From the NCBI GenBank assembly GCA_016763355.1, contig JAESTY010000130.1:1-24247 (forward strand): a DNA stretch of 24,247 bases, in the 5' to 3' direction. The DNA is from Immundisolibacteraceae bacterium (GTDB taxonomy: Bacteria > Pseudomonadota > Gammaproteobacteria > Immundisolibacterales > Immundisolibacteraceae). The first letter of the stretch is position 1, and each line of letters opens with the position of its first letter. The notes below the pieces were generated by a model. It ran no database searches. It was not told where the DNA came from and was given only the letters and a program-made list of their open reading frames with translations. Below, in pieces: positions 1 through 8,395 of the stretch. The position numbers and the translations under genes are program-made.

Positions 1-125
1 ATCAGCGACAGGTCGGCGGCGGGTTTACCGTAAGGGGTTTGTGCTGCGACCTGGTGAAGCAGTTCTGCTTCGGCGGGAATGCCCCCGCCAGTACCCGTAA
101 TTAGCGCCAGTTTTACCGCGCTCAT
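1..125 (-). CDS. S-methyl-5'-thioinosine phosphorylase-like protein, N-terminal fragment (cut by window edge)
   Basis: Only the first 41 codons lie in the window. The reading frame opens with ATG at 125 and encodes MSAVKLALITGTGGGI, then a segment ending TPYGKPAADLSL. The ITGTG start followed about 20 residues later by TPYG(K/E)P is the N-terminal pattern of the MTAP/MTIP branch of purine nucleoside phosphorylases, which cleave 5'-methylthioadenosine or 5'-methylthioinosine with phosphate. Its ATG overlaps the TGA stop of the upstream hypoxanthine phosphoribosyltransferase gene (ATGA), implying translational coupling. In pseudomonads a methylthioinosine phosphorylase that releases hypoxanthine sits beside this same phosphoribosyltransferase, so the pairing supports the call. 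MTAP versus MTIP specificity cannot be settled from the fragment. Confidence 0.6.
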   Translation of the reverse strand, partial: MSAVKLALITGTGGGIPAEAELLHQVAAQTPYGKPAADLSL

Positions 126-679
126 GAACCGGCCACCGCATAGAGCTCGGGCAGATTACGCCAGTATCCCTTGTAATCCATGCCGCAACCAAACAGGTAT
201 CGGTCCGGCGCTTGCAGGCCCACATAGTCGGCGCTAATTTCAATGGGTCGGTTACATTGTTTATCCACCAGCACCACTGAACCGACAGAAGTTGGCTGCT
301 GATCGTTACAGTAGTCCATCATGCCCTGCAGTGTGATGCCCTGATCAAGAATGTCATCGACGATTAATACGGATCGATCTACCAGGGGTGTTGCGGGTTC
401 GGCAAGAATTTGCAAACTGCCGCCACTTAGCCCATCCCGGTAGCGGGTCATCTGCAGTACATCAATCTGCAGTGGAAAATCCAGCTGTTCCATCAGCTTT
501 ACACCCAGGTGGCAGCCGCCTTTTAATGCCAGCAATAGTAGCGGATTGCGTTGTGAGTAATCCCTGGTGATCGCGCTAGCAAGTTCAGTAATCGCCTGTT
601 CAATCTCGCTTTTTTTAACCAGTAAATCTGCTTGATGGCGAATCTGCGTTATTTCTTCAAGGGTGACAGGCTGGGGCAC
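122..679 (-). CDS. hpt: Hypoxanthine(-guanine) phosphoribosyltransferase
   Basis: Type I phosphoribosyltransferase that makes IMP or GMP from hypoxanthine or guanine plus PRPP in the cytosol. The PRPP loop VLIVDDILDQGIT lies at residues 104-116 and the pyrophosphate-binding LKGG at 52-55; a late FGCGMDYKGYWRNLPELY segment is typical of the gammaproteobacterial family. I chose the GTG at 679, preceded by an AAGAGAG ribosome site, giving 185 residues, the usual family size. The frame stays open to an ATG at 808, but that would add 43 residues without family similarity and overlap the marC-like gene by 65 bases. The stop overlaps the start of the methylthioinosine phosphorylase-like gene, so the two probably form a salvage unit: thioinosine to hypoxanthine to IMP. 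The family call is firm; the start is moderately sure. Confidence 0.9.
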   Translation of the reverse strand: MPQPVTLEEITQIRHQADLLVKKSEIEQAITELASAITRDYSQRNPLLLLALKGGCHLGVKLMEQLDFPLQIDVLQMTRYRDGLSGGSLQILAEPATPLVDRSVLIVDDILDQGITLQGMMDYCNDQQPTSVGSVVLVDKQCNRPIEISADYVGLQAPDRYLFGCGMDYKGYWRNLPELYAVAGS

Positions 680-743
680 GGTGCTCTCTTGTGGGCTAGC
701 TTGCGTGATAGGTTTATTGCCTATTGTAACTTGCAGCTGTGCT

Positions 744-1430
744 TTAAAAACCGACTTTAGGACCAACCGCCAGTTGACTAAACAGACCGCTATCGCCGAT
801 GCCATCAAACAGTAGCTGTACCGCCAGCGCGGTCAATAGTACGCCGAGGATTCGACTCACCACCTTCAGACCAGTATTACCCAGCAAGGCCTCGACCTGA
901 CCGGCTACCCGTAGCAACAGATAGCTAATCAGTAATACCAGTAACATCACTGCGATGACTTCTAACTGGGCATTAACATTACCTCGGGCGCTAGCCATTA
1001 ACAAAATGACCGCACTCATGGTACCGGGGCCGGCTATTAGGGGGGTGGCCAGCGGGAACACGGCGATATCATCACGCTGCTGAGCTTCCAGGGTTTCGGA
1101 TGGGGTGGTCGATACACCGCCGGAACCACGGGCAAACACCATATCGATGCCGATTAGCAATAGCAGGATGCCACCAGCGGTGCGCAGTGCTGCCAGGGTA
1201 ATTCCCAGTCTTGCCAATAACTGATCACCGGTAACCGCAAACAGTAGCAGGATGACCCCTGCAATCAATACCCCTTTAAGCGCGGTTTTGTTGCGCTCTG
1301 TTGGGCTGTAGTCAACGGTCAACACTGCATAAAGGGCGGCGACCCCCACCGGATCGATCACCGCAAACAGGGTGGCAAACGCTAGCGCTGCCGTATCACC
1401 CACAGCTGCTAGCAGCCTGTATGCGGTCAA
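744..1430 (-). CDS. MarC/YchE family integral membrane protein
   Basis: The 228-residue protein is almost entirely hydrophobic, with about six membrane segments. It carries the MarC family signatures: an early FATLFAVIDPVG motif near residues 18-29, a central LAT/GPGTMSAVI stretch (PLATPLIAGPGTMS, about residues 125-138), and a C-terminal GLKVVSRILGVLLTALAVQ helix. The family is UPF0056; its biochemical role is unsettled, and despite its name MarC is not a proven drug exporter. It starts with ATG 13 bases after the amidohydrolase stop and ends 64 bases before hpt, so the three genes are probably co-transcribed. Nothing in the sequence indicates a substrate. Confidence 0.85.
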   Translation of the reverse strand: MTAYRLLAAVGDTAALAFATLFAVIDPVGVAALYAVLTVDYSPTERNKTALKGVLIAGVILLLFAVTGDQLLARLGITLAALRTAGGILLLLIGIDMVFARGSGGVSTTPSETLEAQQRDDIAVFPLATPLIAGPGTMSAVILLMASARGNVNAQLEVIAVMLLVLLISYLLLRVAGQVEALLGNTGLKVVSRILGVLLTALAVQLLFDGIGDSGLFSQLAVGPKVGF

Positions 1431-1443
1431 CCATAGCGATCAG

Positions 1444-2562
1444 CTAGTGGGGCAGATTAAATAGCGCACGAACATTACCACCGGTTATTTTTTCCAGTTC
1501 CTGTTCAGAGCAGTCAGAAGCATGCTCTAACAGGAGTTCCTGAGAAATAGGCCAGGTGGAGTCAGAATGGGGAAAATCATTGGCCCATAGCAGGTGATCG
1601 ATGTTGAGTAGATCCTTAACTTTGAAGGCGCTCCAGTCATCCTGAAAAGTTACCCAGACGTTATCGCGAATATATTCGCTGGGCATCTTCGAAAAGCCTT
1701 CAATGTTGCCGCCTGGTACGTGAAATTTCACCGCATGATCGATGCGATAAGAAAAATGTGGCAGCCAGCCAGCATCGCCCTCCGCACAGACCAGTTTCAG
1801 TTTCGGAAAGCGTTCGAAAATGCCACCCAATACGAACAGACCGATAATGTCCTGAATGGAGCGCATGATGCCTAAAAATGCATTCAGTGGATGGCCCCGC
1901 TGGGCGGTCATGGCGGTGGCTAAATCACCAGTGCGAGCGGTGAGGATGTGAAAACAGATCGGTAGGTCCAAATCCTGAGCACAGGCCCAAAGCGGGTCAT
2001 AATCCGGGTGGTCGTAATCCTCATGCTGAGGACTGCCGGGCATCATCATGCCAACGAAACCCATAGCCTTAGCCCGCTTAAAATCTTCAATAGCCGCATC
2101 GACAGAGGTAACAGCGGTTTGTGCCAGGCCAAACAAACGATCTGGGGCTGCATCGCAGAAACTTTGCAACCAACGGTTGTAGGCCTGAAAGCAGGCATCC
2201 ATGTAGTCATAGTCGGGATGGCTGCAGAGCACCATTCCCAGAGAGGCATAGATCAGTTCACCGGCAATGCCATCACGGTCCTGTGCTAGTAATCGATCGG
2301 CAGAGTTCCAACTGCCACGGGGAACCTGATCGAAGGTCGCACCTGCGATGAAATCCTTCATCTCCTGATCACGTAGCCCGGCCGCACCCAGCAAACCGAC
2401 GCTTGCTGTTTTTGGCATATCTCGAACGTAGTAGGTGTCGAAACCATCGTCATGGCGAATAATCCGCGGAGCCACATCACGATACTTGGGATCGATGTGA
2501 TCGACGTAGCACCCTGGGGGTTCGATGATATGTGAGTCTGCAGAAATTAAACCTGTCGTCAT
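1444..2562 (-). CDS. Amidohydro_2 family metal-dependent hydrolase/decarboxylase
   Basis: The 372-residue protein belongs to the amidohydrolase-related TIM-barrel family that includes ACMSD-type decarboxylases. Visible signatures are ISADSHIIEPP at the N-terminus (a DxH variant of the usual HxH metal site), the metal-histidine strand LDLPICFHI near residue 205, CAEGDAGWLPH, and the catalytic aspartate in WANDFPHSDSTWP near the C-terminus. It has a strong ribosome site (AAAGAGGAG) before the ATG at 2562. Members often act late in aromatic or ring-compound breakdown, which fits the dioxygenase genes further right, but the reaction is not identifiable. It is divergent from tmcA across 256 bases and leads into the MarC-like gene. 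Confidence 0.85.
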   Translation of the reverse strand: MTTGLISADSHIIEPPGCYVDHIDPKYRDVAPRIIRHDDGFDTYYVRDMPKTASVGLLGAAGLRDQEMKDFIAGATFDQVPRGSWNSADRLLAQDRDGIAGELIYASLGMVLCSHPDYDYMDACFQAYNRWLQSFCDAAPDRLFGLAQTAVTSVDAAIEDFKRAKAMGFVGMMMPGSPQHEDYDHPDYDPLWACAQDLDLPICFHILTARTGDLATAMTAQRGHPLNAFLGIMRSIQDIIGLFVLGGIFERFPKLKLVCAEGDAGWLPHFSYRIDHAVKFHVPGGNIEGFSKMPSEYIRDNVWVTFQDDWSAFKVKDLLNIDHLLWANDFPHSDSTWPISQELLLEHASDCSEQELEKITGGNVRALFNLPH

Positions 2563-2818
2563 TGCTCTCTCCTCTTTAAGGTATTGCCTCTCTCAAGCTA
2601 TTTGTTTGATGTTAAGGATTGTAAGGATAAATCGCTGATCAACAACCCGGGACAGGATCAACAAAAACAATGGTTCAGGATCAGGGTTGGGTTGAAAAAC
2701 GTTTAATCCCAATAGACTGCGCCAGCCCTGCAACCAGCTAACCTCGACAGATAATCCTATTGGCATCAAAATAAACCGCCATCTCAACAATCAGCAGAAT
2801 GACCTGAGTGTAGATCGC

Positions 2819-5059
2819 TTGAGTTTTTCTGATTTCGATCACCTACTGGTAACCAGTCCTTTGTCCGAGAGCATCAAACCACCAAAAGAACTCAGCCAGC
2901 AGCAAAACGACGCGCTGGATGCATTAATGGCTGAAGCAAATTGGCGTGGCTGGCGTCGTTTGGTCTGGCTCTCCGGGTCTCATCAGGCCTGCCTGAATAT
3001 TGCCCAGGTGATTGCCAGGCGTTACTCCCCAGGGGTGACCTGGATGAGCGATCATCCGCCTCGAGGCTCTACCCATCTGGGTACTTATCAGGCCAATAAG
3101 CTATTAGGTAAGGAAATCTCAACACTCATTTTTGATGGCCATAATCGATTTGACCCGAATGCCTTTGCGGCGGCCTGCGGCGCGGTCAAATCGGGTGGAA
3201 TTGCCCTATTGATGACCCCTGAAGCAGATAACTGGCAGCGCCAACCGGACCTGGACGCTGCCCGTATTGCGGTTCACCCGTTCGCACCAGAACAGGTTGG
3301 TAACCGATTTATTCGTCGACTCATTCAGCAGCTGCACATGGATCAGCGGGTAATCTGCTGGTCGACCGACAAACCCTGGCAGTTTGATGCAGAGGCCGTT
3401 GAAAGCCAGCCAGCGGCAGCGTTAAAACCTGTCGGTGTTACCCCTGACCAACAGCTGGCCATTGATGCCGTAACTGCGGTGGTTACGGGTCACCGCCGTC
3501 GACCTGCCCTGCTAATCGCTGATCGCGGGCGGGGGAAATCTGCCGCATTAGGTATTGCAGCGGCAGAACTATTATCCGAACGCAGCCAGCGAATTCTGGT
3601 GACAGGCCCGCGTAGTTCAGCTACTCAAAACCTTTTTAAACATGCGCTACCCATTCTGGAAAAATGCAATAAGGTCGATCAGCTGCAATTTTTGGCCCCG
3701 GATAAGCTCATCAGTCACCCGGTTAAGTGTGATTTATTGCTGGTCGATGAAGCCGCTGGGTTGCCCTTGCATATGCTCCAGCAACTACTAAAAATTTATT
3801 CACGAATCGCCTTTGCGACCACGGTTCACGGCTACGAAGGCAGTGGCCGTGGCTTTGCGTTGCGGTTTGGCAATTTGCTCGATAAACATGCCACCGGCTG
3901 GAAAAAAATAACGCTCCAACAGCCAATTCGATATGCCGCCAATGACCCGTTAGAAAAAGCCCTGTTTCAAAGCCTAATACTCGATGCCAGCACCGATGAA
4001 CGGCCCTGTCCGGATAACATCGACCCGACCCAGCTGCAGATTACGCGAATCAATAGGGACGATTTAATTCATGACGAGTTAACTCTGCGCAATCTGTTTG
4101 GGCTTCTGGTACTGGCCCATTATCGAACCCGGCCGCTAGACCTGCGCCAACTGCTCGATGGCCCAAACATTCGGGTCTGGACCCTTACCCATGAAGAGCG
4201 CATCGTCGCAACAGCGCTGGTCAGTCGAGAAGGTAATCTAGATAAAAAATTGGCCCGTAAAATTTTTGCCGGAGAACGCCGCCCGCGGGGTCACCTGTTA
4301 CCCCAAACCCTCGCCGGCCACCTTGGGATCAAAGATGCCGCTAGTTTAGAAGGCGATCGGATCATGCGGATTGTGGTTCACCCCGCGTGGCAGGGCCGAG
4401 GAATTGGTCAACAGCTGGTGCAACATATTAAACAACGCGCGGATCAGGAAGGTTTGCACTGGTGCGGTAGCAGTTTTGGCGCTACTAGCAAGCTGATCCG
4501 ATTCTGGGGCCAGACCGGCATGCAGCCGATTTATGTCGGTAGTCGCCGAGAAGCCAGTAGTGGGGCTCAGTCTGTCTCAATGATCTGTGGTCTCAATGGT
4601 GACGGCAGACGGATGGTTAACCGCGCCGCACAGGTGTTTTCAAAAAAATTCCCCTACTGGCTAGCTGAAACGCTGCGCGAGCTAGAGACACCGGTCATTG
4701 CAGCTATTTATGAGCTATTGGCACAACGCAGCAGCAGTTCAACGACTCCATCAACACCTGAGGACCTTACTGAGGGCGGCAGTCGAAAACTCACGTTTGA
4801 TCGAGAATGGAGAGCTTTTGCAACTCGACGCCGGAGCTACGAAGAGGCTCTGCCCTCGCTGATAAAGTACTTTCTTAAAACTCTTTCCAGCGGCCATGCA
4901 GCCAAAGTGCTGGAGCCTAAAGAGTTGGAGATACTGGTCATGAAACTGCTACAAAAACGGAGTTGGGAAACCGTATCGAAAACCTCTGACCTGATTGGGC
5001 GAGACCAGCTCATTAGTGCTGCTCGCGCGGCCTGTGCCAAATTAGCCGCTCGGCCTTAA
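2819..5059 (+). CDS. tmcA: tRNA(Met) cytidine acetyltransferase TmcA
   Basis: This enzyme installs N4-acetylcytidine at the wobble position of elongator tRNA-Met using acetyl-CoA and ATP/GTP. It reads colinearly with E. coli TmcA: an N-terminal DUF1726-like domain (about 45-195), an RNA helicase-like module with Walker A ADRGRGKS (234-241), Walker B LLVDEAA (307-313) and TTVHGYEGSGRGF (334-346), then LQQPIRY and AHYRTRPLDLR, and a GNAT domain with RIVVHPAWQGRGIG (517-530) and SRREASSG (575-582). At 746 residues it is longer than E. coli's 671, mainly through a longer N-terminus and a serine/threonine-rich insertion near 637-650. The start is a TTG with no clear ribosome site; TTG at 2861 is an alternative, while ATG 2927 would cut into conserved sequence. 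It stands alone and is convergent with the CPBP gene. Confidence 0.95.
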   Translation: MSFSDFDHLLVTSPLSESIKPPKELSQQQNDALDALMAEANWRGWRRLVWLSGSHQACLNIAQVIARRYSPGVTWMSDHPPRGSTHLGTYQANKLLGKEISTLIFDGHNRFDPNAFAAACGAVKSGGIALLMTPEADNWQRQPDLDAARIAVHPFAPEQVGNRFIRRLIQQLHMDQRVICWSTDKPWQFDAEAVESQPAAALKPVGVTPDQQLAIDAVTAVVTGHRRRPALLIADRGRGKSAALGIAAAELLSERSQRILVTGPRSSATQNLFKHALPILEKCNKVDQLQFLAPDKLISHPVKCDLLLVDEAAGLPLHMLQQLLKIYSRIAFATTVHGYEGSGRGFALRFGNLLDKHATGWKKITLQQPIRYAANDPLEKALFQSLILDASTDERPCPDNIDPTQLQITRINRDDLIHDELTLRNLFGLLVLAHYRTRPLDLRQLLDGPNIRVWTLTHEERIVATALVSREGNLDKKLARKIFAGERRPRGHLLPQTLAGHLGIKDAASLEGDRIMRIVVHPAWQGRGIGQQLVQHIKQRADQEGLHWCGSSFGATSKLIRFWGQTGMQPIYVGSRREASSGAQSVSMICGLNGDGRRMVNRAAQVFSKKFPYWLAETLRELETPVIAAIYELLAQRSSSSTTPSTPEDLTEGGSRKLTFDREWRAFATRRRSYEEALPSLIKYFLKTLSSGHAAKVLEPKELEILVMKLLQKRSWETVSKTSDLIGRDQLISAARAACAKLAARP

Positions 5060-5065
5060 AAAAAA

Positions 5066-5090
5066 CTGAAAATAACTGAAAATAACTGGT
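5066..5090. repeat. Short 10-bp tandem repeat between convergent genes
   Basis: The unit ACTGAAAATA occurs twice in direct succession and is followed by a partial third copy (ACTG), within the 30-base gap between the tmcA stop and the convergent CPBP stop. No terminator hairpin is visible here. It may simply be local slippage in A-rich DNA. Confidence 0.6.
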
Positions 5091-5863
5091 TAGCTCAAAT
5101 GCTGGGCTAGCAGGGTTAACACCAACAAGTTCATAGCGACATGGCCAAAAAATGGCACTAGTACACTATTAAACTGATGCCGCAACCAGCCAAAAATCAC
5201 GCCCAGCAGGAAAATTTCGACCTTTTCGTAGAGGTCATATTGCACATGGGTCCCTGACCAGAGCAGTGCGGTGATGATAATGGCTCCAGATGCCCCGCAA
5301 CGGGAGTTTCTTAAACCAACAAACAGAAATCCTCGAAAAAACAGCTCTTCTGCCAGCGGCGCTATGATCGCTACAGCAATCCAGAACAACAAAAGCGGAT
5401 CTGCGCTTTGATAAACGGTAATTAAAAACTCTGGAAAAACCGGACGTTGATAAAGCTGGCCAAATAGATGGCTGGCTGACAAATACAGCATCAAAGCCAC
5501 GGCGGTAACTGCCCAGGCTGAATGTGGCGGCAACCTCACAGCAAGATAAGTCTGCCAGTCGACCGCGCCTCGCAGGCGGACAAACTGCAAAACAAGCCAG
5601 ATAGTAGCCACATTAGTGGCAATAATCGCCAGTGTTAAATAACGGCCATCGTGCTGCAGTCCTCTGAGGAACAGCTGTTGATTAAAACTGCTGTCTGCCA
5701 CCGAAGCAAAACCTACCATCAGCAGCGCTACAACCATATTCACCAACGGCAACAAGATAGCAATGGCCAGGCCAAGTCCCAGGGTCTGTCCAGCGCTCCA
5801 GGGAGTGTTGCTTCCAGGGTGAGGCGGGCTTGGTTTATTCGGTGTTGTCGACGGATCGGGCAT
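5090..5863 (-). CDS. CPBP (CAAX protease/bacteriocin-processing) family intramembrane metalloprotease
   Basis: The 257-residue protein has a proline-rich cytoplasmic start and then about six to seven hydrophobic segments. The three family motifs are present: AEELFFRGF with the EExxxR core (E172, E173, R177), the histidine of WSGTH (H206), and HVAMN (H241, N245). These build the glutamate/histidine site of the Rce1-like ABI/CPBP family. In bacteria, targets include bacteriocins and membrane-protein remnants, but none is known for this protein. I chose ATG 5863 over an upstream in-frame TTG at 5923, because the extra 20 residues are not family-like. It is divergent from pyk across 215 bases. 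Confidence 0.88.
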   Translation of the reverse strand: MPDPSTTPNKPSPPHPGSNTPWSAGQTLGLGLAIAILLPLVNMVVALLMVGFASVADSSFNQQLFLRGLQHDGRYLTLAIIATNVATIWLVLQFVRLRGAVDWQTYLAVRLPPHSAWAVTAVALMLYLSASHLFGQLYQRPVFPEFLITVYQSADPLLLFWIAVAIIAPLAEELFFRGFLFVGLRNSRCGASGAIIITALLWSGTHVQYDLYEKVEIFLLGVIFGWLRHQFNSVLVPFFGHVAMNLLVLTLLAQHLS

Positions 5864-6078
5864 ATTGGACCGGAAACCCCTGATAATTTTTAAAAAAACG
5901 ATACCAACTAACCGGCAACCCAACTCAAAACACAGGTTGATGTTCTGTAATAAAAAAACGGGGTGACAATATAACTGACCAGCTACCCGATTAATCGCTT
6001 GGCCGGAGATTCCAAACTGAACGTCATGGGGTTAGGCTGTATACCGACAAATTCGCAATTTAAATAAGAGCTTACTAA

Positions 6079-7530
6079 ATGCCGATTGATATCGAGTTTA
6101 CCCCGCTTCTACATCGACGAACCAAAATAGTCGCCACCCTCGGCCCAGTCTCATCTTCAGCTAAAACCATTGGCGAGCTCATCGACGCGGGTGTAAATGT
6201 TTTTCGGCTAAATATGTCCCATGGCGACCACGCCAGTCATACCGAAGTGTTCAACACCATTCGCCAGGTCTCTAACCAGAAAAAAGCCCATATCGCGATT
6301 CTGGCAGACCTTTGCGGACCTAAAATTCGCTGCGGCCTGTTCGAAAATGGCAGCATTAACTTGCTGCCTGGTGAACAGGTTATTGTTACCACCCGAGAAG
6401 TAACCGGTAAACAGGGTCTTATACCTTCGGCCTACCACCAGCTCAATCAGGATGCCCAGGTTGGTACTCAACTGCTATTTGACGACGGCAAACTCGAACT
6501 ACTGGTAGAGAAAATTGACCAGACTGAACTCCACTGCAAGGTCATACAGGGTGGAGAGTTAAAAGACCGTAAGGGCATCAACATTCCCAACTGTGAAATT
6601 TCTGCGCCGGCGCTGACGGAAAAAGACTATGCCGACGCCAGACTGATGCTTGGACTACAGGTTGATTTTCTCGGCCTCTCTTTTACACGCAAGGCTGCCG
6701 ATATTGAGCTGCTAAGAGACCTGATGGATGAATTTGACCGACCTGCAGCCATCATTGCCAAAATGGAAAACCATGAAGCGCTGATCAATGCGGATGAGAT
6801 TATCCTGGCATCAGACGGCATTATGGTTGCCCGTGGAGACATGGGGGTTGAGTTAAACCCGGAAGAGGTTCCGATCGCTCAGAGCCAACTGGTACTGGCA
6901 GCCCGCAAACTTCATAAACCGGTAATCGTTGCCACCCAAATGCTGGAATCGATGCTGACGCAGACCCAGCCGACTCGTGCAGAGGTCAGCGACATTTCTC
7001 ATGCGGTGCAGAGCGGTGCTGACGCGATCATGTTGTCAGGCGAAACAGCGGCCGGACAATACCCGGTTGAGGCGGTGGCGATGATGGACCGAATTGCCCG
7101 CCTTAACGAAAGTTACCAATGGCAAACCGACCACTTTCGCTCCCTACAGAGCCATTCGGCTACACCGCCGATTGCGCTGCATCATGCAGTCGCCAACGCA
7201 ATTGCCAGTTTATCGTTAGATTTACAGGTCTATTGCGTCATCGTGATGTCTCAGGGCGGCACCTCTGCAGCGGTTGTCAGTTCAACCCGTCCCTCTGCGC
7301 CGATTGTGGCTGCATCACCCAAGGCTGCTACCTGCCGAAAAATGAACTTATATTGGGGGACGGTAGCGGTTGAAACTGACACAGACGCCATTGAAGCGCA
7401 CCACAAACTGGCCAGTAATCTGGCCAACGAAGTTTTCGGTGCCAATCCGGGTGACCGAATATTGCTGCTGGAAGGGTTTAACATCAATCCTAATCAGCAT
7501 TCACCAGCAATTACGGTGCTGACAGTTTAA
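6079..7530 (+). CDS. pyk: Pyruvate kinase
   Basis: Converts phosphoenolpyruvate and ADP to pyruvate and ATP, the last glycolytic step. The barrel domain shows RRTKIVATLGP (13-23), substrate arginine in VFRLNMSHG (R43), the catalytic AKMEN (K228, E230), metal-binding RGDMG (D254) and the signature VATQMLESM (284-292) followed by PTRAEVSD. MLSGETAAGQYP (318-329) and a C-terminal allosteric-type domain complete a full-length 483-residue protein. The ATG at 6079 has a modest AAGAG ribosome site. Related bacteria often keep pyk directly behind pgk on the same strand; here it is alone, reversed and 12.6 kb from pgk. No clear promoter could be identified in the 215-base divergent region. Confidence 0.97.
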   Translation: MPIDIEFTPLLHRRTKIVATLGPVSSSAKTIGELIDAGVNVFRLNMSHGDHASHTEVFNTIRQVSNQKKAHIAILADLCGPKIRCGLFENGSINLLPGEQVIVTTREVTGKQGLIPSAYHQLNQDAQVGTQLLFDDGKLELLVEKIDQTELHCKVIQGGELKDRKGINIPNCEISAPALTEKDYADARLMLGLQVDFLGLSFTRKAADIELLRDLMDEFDRPAAIIAKMENHEALINADEIILASDGIMVARGDMGVELNPEEVPIAQSQLVLAARKLHKPVIVATQMLESMLTQTQPTRAEVSDISHAVQSGADAIMLSGETAAGQYPVEAVAMMDRIARLNESYQWQTDHFRSLQSHSATPPIALHHAVANAIASLSLDLQVYCVIVMSQGGTSAAVVSSTRPSAPIVAASPKAATCRKMNLYWGTVAVETDTDAIEAHHKLASNLANEVFGANPGDRILLLEGFNINPNQHSPAITVLTV

Positions 7531-7630
7531 CTAGCATTTACCGATACCCCACGCAAGCCTGACTGGCTGGTTTGCGCTAAACAGCTCAATACCGTTAACG
7601 AACATTGTTCACCAAAGGGAGACTACATAA

Positions 7631-8395
7631 ATGTCACGATTTGAAAAAAAGGTAGCCATCGTCACCGGTGCCGCCGGGGGGATTGGTGCTGCAGCGGCCC
7701 GCCGCCTCATCAGTGAGGGTGCTCAGGTGATGCTTGTTGACCTTGACGAAACTTCTCTCGAGACCCTATGCACAGAGTTAGGGGCCAATAGTCGTTATTG
7801 TGTAGCCGATGTTAGTAACCTTGAAGATGCTCAAAGATATTGTCAACAAACAGTCGATGCCTGGGGCAAAGTCGATGTGCTGTTAGCTAATGCGGGCATA
7901 GAGGGGGTGGTTGCACCCTTGCATGAGTATCCGACTGAGATGTTTCATAAGGTCATGAAGGTCAATGTGGAGGGTGTCTGGAACGGCCTGCAGCTGGCTA
8001 TGCCGCTGATGGCAGCCAACGGCGGCGGTTCGATTGTCATTACTTCTTCTGTGGCCGGGCTGCAGGGAGCGCCGGGGATGGCCGCTTATGTGACCAGCAA
8101 ACACGCTGTGGTTGGGTTAATGCGTACCGCCGCACTTGAAGGCGCACCCCACAAGGTCCGTGTCAATACGGTTAACCCTGCGCCGGTCGAAACTCGAATG
8201 ATGCGTAGTTTAGAGCAGGGAATGAATCCAGATGATCCTGGCAAGGTCCATGACCAGATGGCCGCAGCCATTCCGTTCGGACGTTATGCATCGGCAGAAG
8301 AAATCGCCAGCATGCTGCTCTACCTGGCTTCAGATGATAGTAGTTATTGTACGGGAGGTACCTACACAGTAGATGGAGCCATGAGTAGCGGTTAA
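7631..8395 (+). CDS. Classical short-chain dehydrogenase/reductase, probably NAD-dependent
   Basis: The 254-residue protein is a complete classical SDR. It has the cofactor loop TGAAGGIG (12-19), acidic D37 at the end of the second strand (suggesting NAD rather than NADP), ANAG at 86-89, and a catalytic set of S139/S140, Y153 and K157 in AAYVTSKHAVVG. The usual NPG loop is NPA (NPAPVETRM). An AAGGGAG ribosome site precedes the ATG. The substrate is probably an alcohol or ketone but cannot be specified. It follows pyk by 100 bases, so it may be read through or have its own promoter. Its TAA stop shares bases with the stop of the convergent response regulator. Confidence 0.92.
   Translation: MSRFEKKVAIVTGAAGGIGAAAARRLISEGAQVMLVDLDETSLETLCTELGANSRYCVADVSNLEDAQRYCQQTVDAWGKVDVLLANAGIEGVVAPLHEYPTEMFHKVMKVNVEGVWNGLQLAMPLMAANGGGSIVITSSVAGLQGAPGMAAYVTSKHAVVGLMRTAALEGAPHKVRVNTVNPAPVETRMMRSLEQGMNPDDPGKVHDQMAAAIPFGRYASAEEIASMLLYLASDDSSYCTGGTYTVDGAMSSG

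Noticed and set aside
680..808. N-terminal extension of hpt to ATG 808
   Set aside because: It would overlap the MarC-like gene by 65 bases and add residues not seen in the family; GTG 679 gives the normal size.
2593..2790. 65-codon minus-strand frame upstream of the amidohydrolase
   Set aside because: No ribosome site or family resemblance; it lies in the divergent promoter region and reads like chance.
5066..5090. Start of a CRISPR or other repeat array
   Set aside because: Only two and a half 10-bp units in A-rich DNA, with no spacers; nothing like an array exists elsewhere in the window.
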